Shown here: positions 62,283 through 64,000 of the stretch, one piece after another
Numbering within the stretch: the stretch's first letter is position 1
Layout: every line of letters begins with the position of its first letter
Source: an uncultured Chlamydia sp.
GTDB taxonomy: Bacteria; Chlamydiota; Chlamydiia; Chlamydiales; Simkaniaceae
Length of the DNA stretch: 64,000 bases
Reading direction: 5' to 3'
Assembly: GCA_946127115.1 (NCBI GenBank)
Contig: CAMGYI010000002.1
Location: 589,327 to 653,326, forward strand
Program-made: the position numbers and the translations under genes
The notes under the pieces: model-generated
The model's input: the letters and a program-made list of their open reading frames with translations, nothing else
Told to the model about the DNA's origin: nothing
Databases searched by the model: none

Positions 62283-64000
62283 GTGATACATAGGAAACAA
62301 TTTTTCTGTAACTTTTTGTTGGTTGATATCCTTCAGTTTGTTTTCGGTTGTTTTTTACCTTTTTCTTTGATGTTTTTTAGCTCTCTTCACGGAAGCCTTC
62401 TTGTGGACCCCTCCGGGGGAACAACTATTTTTAATGATGCTTCAACCTACGATGATCAAACGTCTTCTGCACGATCTCTGGGCTTTACAGGTTCTTTTTT
62501 TGGAGTTAATAGAACAACTATTAGGCTCTGTACCAATGGGTTTGGGAGCTTTTCTTCCGATACTTCGTTTAGCAACACTGCGCTACCAACCTCAGTTACT
62601 CGACTAAATCCTCTTTGGGATGATTTGATTATCAACGCCGGTAATGGTGCCTCGATGTCTGAAAAAACAGTAGCAGGCACCTATTATTCCGCAACCTGGT
62701 CATCGATCCAGGGTTACCCTAGCACCACAGAAAGGTATACATTCCAGCTTCTCTGGTCTGGGAACAACCATACTATTAACGGCTTTACCTTTCAACAAGA
62801 TGATATTGCTTTTAGCTATGGATTGCCTATAACAAGTCTACCAAAGACCCCCTCAACAGTTGGGCTAGACAAAGGAGATAGTAGCATCTTTGTCCCTATC
62901 CCTGGGAGCAGTAATGGGCTCCTTACCAACGCGACAAGTTCACGTATCCCAACAGGTCAGGATGCCTTTCTTCTTTTTCGCCCGGATGGTGGTGGAAGTT
63001 ATACTCCATTCATTGCAGCACCTACATTACAAAATTCTGGTTCCCAAATTTTATCAACGGCAAATTTTATCGTTATCAACAATGTGCAGACGGGAGGAGC
63101 TCTTGAAGATAACACAGTTAATTCTCTTACCTTTGGTAGTGGAGCTACACTGAATATTTTGAATACATTGCATGTAACTTCCGCGCTATCGAGCAGCCCT
63201 ACCAATGTACCTAGATTTCTTCAGACAGGAACTGGGACTTACGATGGAACAATTAGTGGTTCGGGAAATATTACAAAAAATGGAGTTGGCACACTCATTT
63301 TAAGTGGAGCAAATACCTACAGCGGAGGAACAACCGTTGGTGCAGGTGCTCTCCAAGGAACAACAACAAGTCTTCAAGGGGCGATTACCAACAACGCTTC
63401 AGTTATCTTTGACCAGACAACAACAGGAACATATTCAGGGGTGATGTCAGGGTCGGGCTCTTTGATCAAACAAAATACAGGAACCATAATTCTAAGTGGA
63501 GCAAATATCTACAGCGGAGGTACAGCTGTTGGTGCGGGTGCTCTCCAAGGAACAACAACAAGTCTTCAAGGGGCGATTACCAATAATACTTCGGTTATCT
63601 TTGACCAGACAACAACAGGAACATATTCAGGGGTGATGTCAGGGTCGGGCTCTTTGATCAAACAAAATACAGGAACCATAATTCTGAGTGGAGCAAATAC
63701 CTACAGCGGAGGAACGATCGTTGGTGTGGGTGCTCTCCAAGGAACAACGACAAGTCTTCAAGGGGCGATTATCAATAACACTTCGGTCATCTTTGACCAG
63801 ACAACAACAGGAACATATTCAGGGGTGATGTCAGGGTCGGGCTCTTTGATCAAACAAAATACAGGAACCACGATTCTAAGTGGAGCAAACACCTACAGCG
63901 GAGGGACAACCCTCTCTGGAGGAAGCTTGAGTGTTGCTGCAGACAACAATCTTGGAAACGCCTCGGGATCTCTTACTTTTAATGGAGGAACGCTTCTCTC
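62283..64000 (+). CDS. Autotransporter/PATR adhesin, 5' part (runs off the right edge)
   Basis: From GTG 62283 (or ATG 62370) the frame is open to the window end, over 570 codons. The start is basic then hydrophobic, like an extended signal peptide. Residues about 40-240 form a globular region with FGVNRTTIRLCTNGFGSF, LNPLWDDLI and TFQLLW, reminiscent of a NIDO-type domain. From about residue 325 come PATR repeats (NITKNGVGTLILSGANTYSG) that include three 192-bp tandem copies. It should be a type V surface adhesin; the barrel lies to the right of the window. Confidence 0.85.
   Translation, partial: MIHRKQFFCNFLLVDILQFVFGCFLPFSLMFFSSLHGSLLVDPSGGTTIFNDASTYDDQTSSARSLGFTGSFFGVNRTTIRLCTNGFGSFSSDTSFSNTALPTSVTRLNPLWDDLIINAGNGASMSEKTVAGTYYSATWSSIQGYPSTTERYTFQLLWSGNNHTINGFTFQQDDIAFSYGLPITSLPKTPSTVGLDKGDSSIFVPIPGSSNGLLTNATSSRIPTGQDAFLLFRPDGGGSYTPFIAAPTLQNSGSQILSTANFIVINNVQTGGALEDNTVNSLTFGSGATLNILNTLHVTSALSSSPTNVPRFLQTGTGTYDGTISGSGNITKNGVGTLILSGANTYSGGTTVGAGALQGTTTSLQGAITNNASVIFDQTTTGTYSGVMSGSGSLIKQNTGTIILSGANIYSGGTAVGAGALQGTTTSLQGAITNNTSVIFDQTTTGTYSGVMSGSGSLIKQNTGTIILSGANTYSGGTIVGVGALQGTTTSLQGAIINNTSVIFDQTTTGTYSGVMSGSGSLIKQNTGTTILSGANTYSGGTTLSGGSLSVAADNNLGNASGSLTFNGGTLL
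63301..63911 (+). repeat. 192-bp in-frame tandem repeats (three copies plus a partial)
   Basis: Units start at 63301, 63493, 63685 and 63877, exactly 192 bp (64 codons) apart. They are nearly identical, encoding SGAN.YSGGT.VG.GALQGT and FDQTTTGTYSGVMSGSGSL. The fourth diverges after about 35 bp into a different PATR unit. Being a multiple of three, copy-number change would keep the frame. Confidence 0.95.

Noticed and set aside
63301..63911. Possible CRISPR-like array
   Set aside because: The repeats are 192 bp, contiguous without spacers, and lie in one open frame encoding PATR units.

Overview
The window looks like a chromosomal segment of an environmental (non-Chlamydiaceae) member of the Chlamydiota. 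A Simkania-like lineage is my best guess, but the sequence does not prove it. The main evidence is gene order: sdhC-sdhA-sdhB next to tatD and a tolQ-tolR-tolA-like-tolB-pal-LysM cluster, a gspD-E-F-G-H type II secretion cluster, an aspartate aminotransferase/mreC pair beside tRNA-Ala, and a CPC-type copper ATPase beside a TPR-like gene. As far as I recall, all of these orders are shared with Chlamydia. A MOMP/Lpg1974-like porin and several alpha-helical hypotheticals without obvious relatives fit the same picture. Base composition is moderately AT-rich by eye.

Layout. 1-906: 5' part of an autotransporter on the minus strand. 907-4844: IS6-type transposase debris followed by two amino-acid importers (DAACS and AGCS families). 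5141-11548 (minus): an unknown protein, succinate dehydrogenase and TatD. 11615-11765: a small ORF bounded by inverted repeats. 11817-16114: Tol-Pal envelope operon. 16172-18664: OmpR-type regulator, MFS transporter and glycine-zipper lipoprotein. 18801-26895: a TPR membrane protein, then a 944-aa exported TPR protein paired with a 1234-aa membrane-anchored VWA protein. 27047-30197: RsmD, tail-to-tail with an exported MORN_2-repeat protein. 30643-37926 (minus): type II secretion. 38110-41392: small membrane protein, TPR-like protein and copper ATPase. 41674-43798: mobile-element graveyard with a complete IS200-type element, IS256 and IS5 fragments, and a membrane-anchored macro-domain gene.

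43966-45024: MutY. 45093-47743: a near-perfect sigma-54 promoter ahead of a FlgN-like coiled-coil gene and two tandem CDP-glycerol glycerophosphotransferase-like genes. 47722-51452 (minus): osmoprotectant-type ABC transporter without a binding protein, MreC and aspartate aminotransferase. 51520-53777: tRNA-Ala(GGC), porin and glucokinase. 53874-56412: recA, polyprenyl synthase and a left-handed beta-helix protein. 56706-58030: tRNA-Pro(GGG), a TPR protein and a decayed second copy of the tRNA-Pro locus. 58094-60880: ung, a second MFS paralogue and an Rsm22-type methyltransferase. 61143-64000: a small helical protein, an autotransporter passenger remnant frameshifted by a 10-bp duplication, and the 5' part of a second autotransporter with 192-bp coding repeats.

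Envelope and surface functions dominate: Tol-Pal, type II secretion, autotransporters, porin, the TPR/VWA pair, the MORN protein and glycerophosphotransferases. The least explained units are the sigma-54-preceded operon at 45136-47743, the TPR/VWA pair at 20335-26895 and the inverted-repeat ORF at 11622-11756. All similarity statements come from reading motifs, not from searches.
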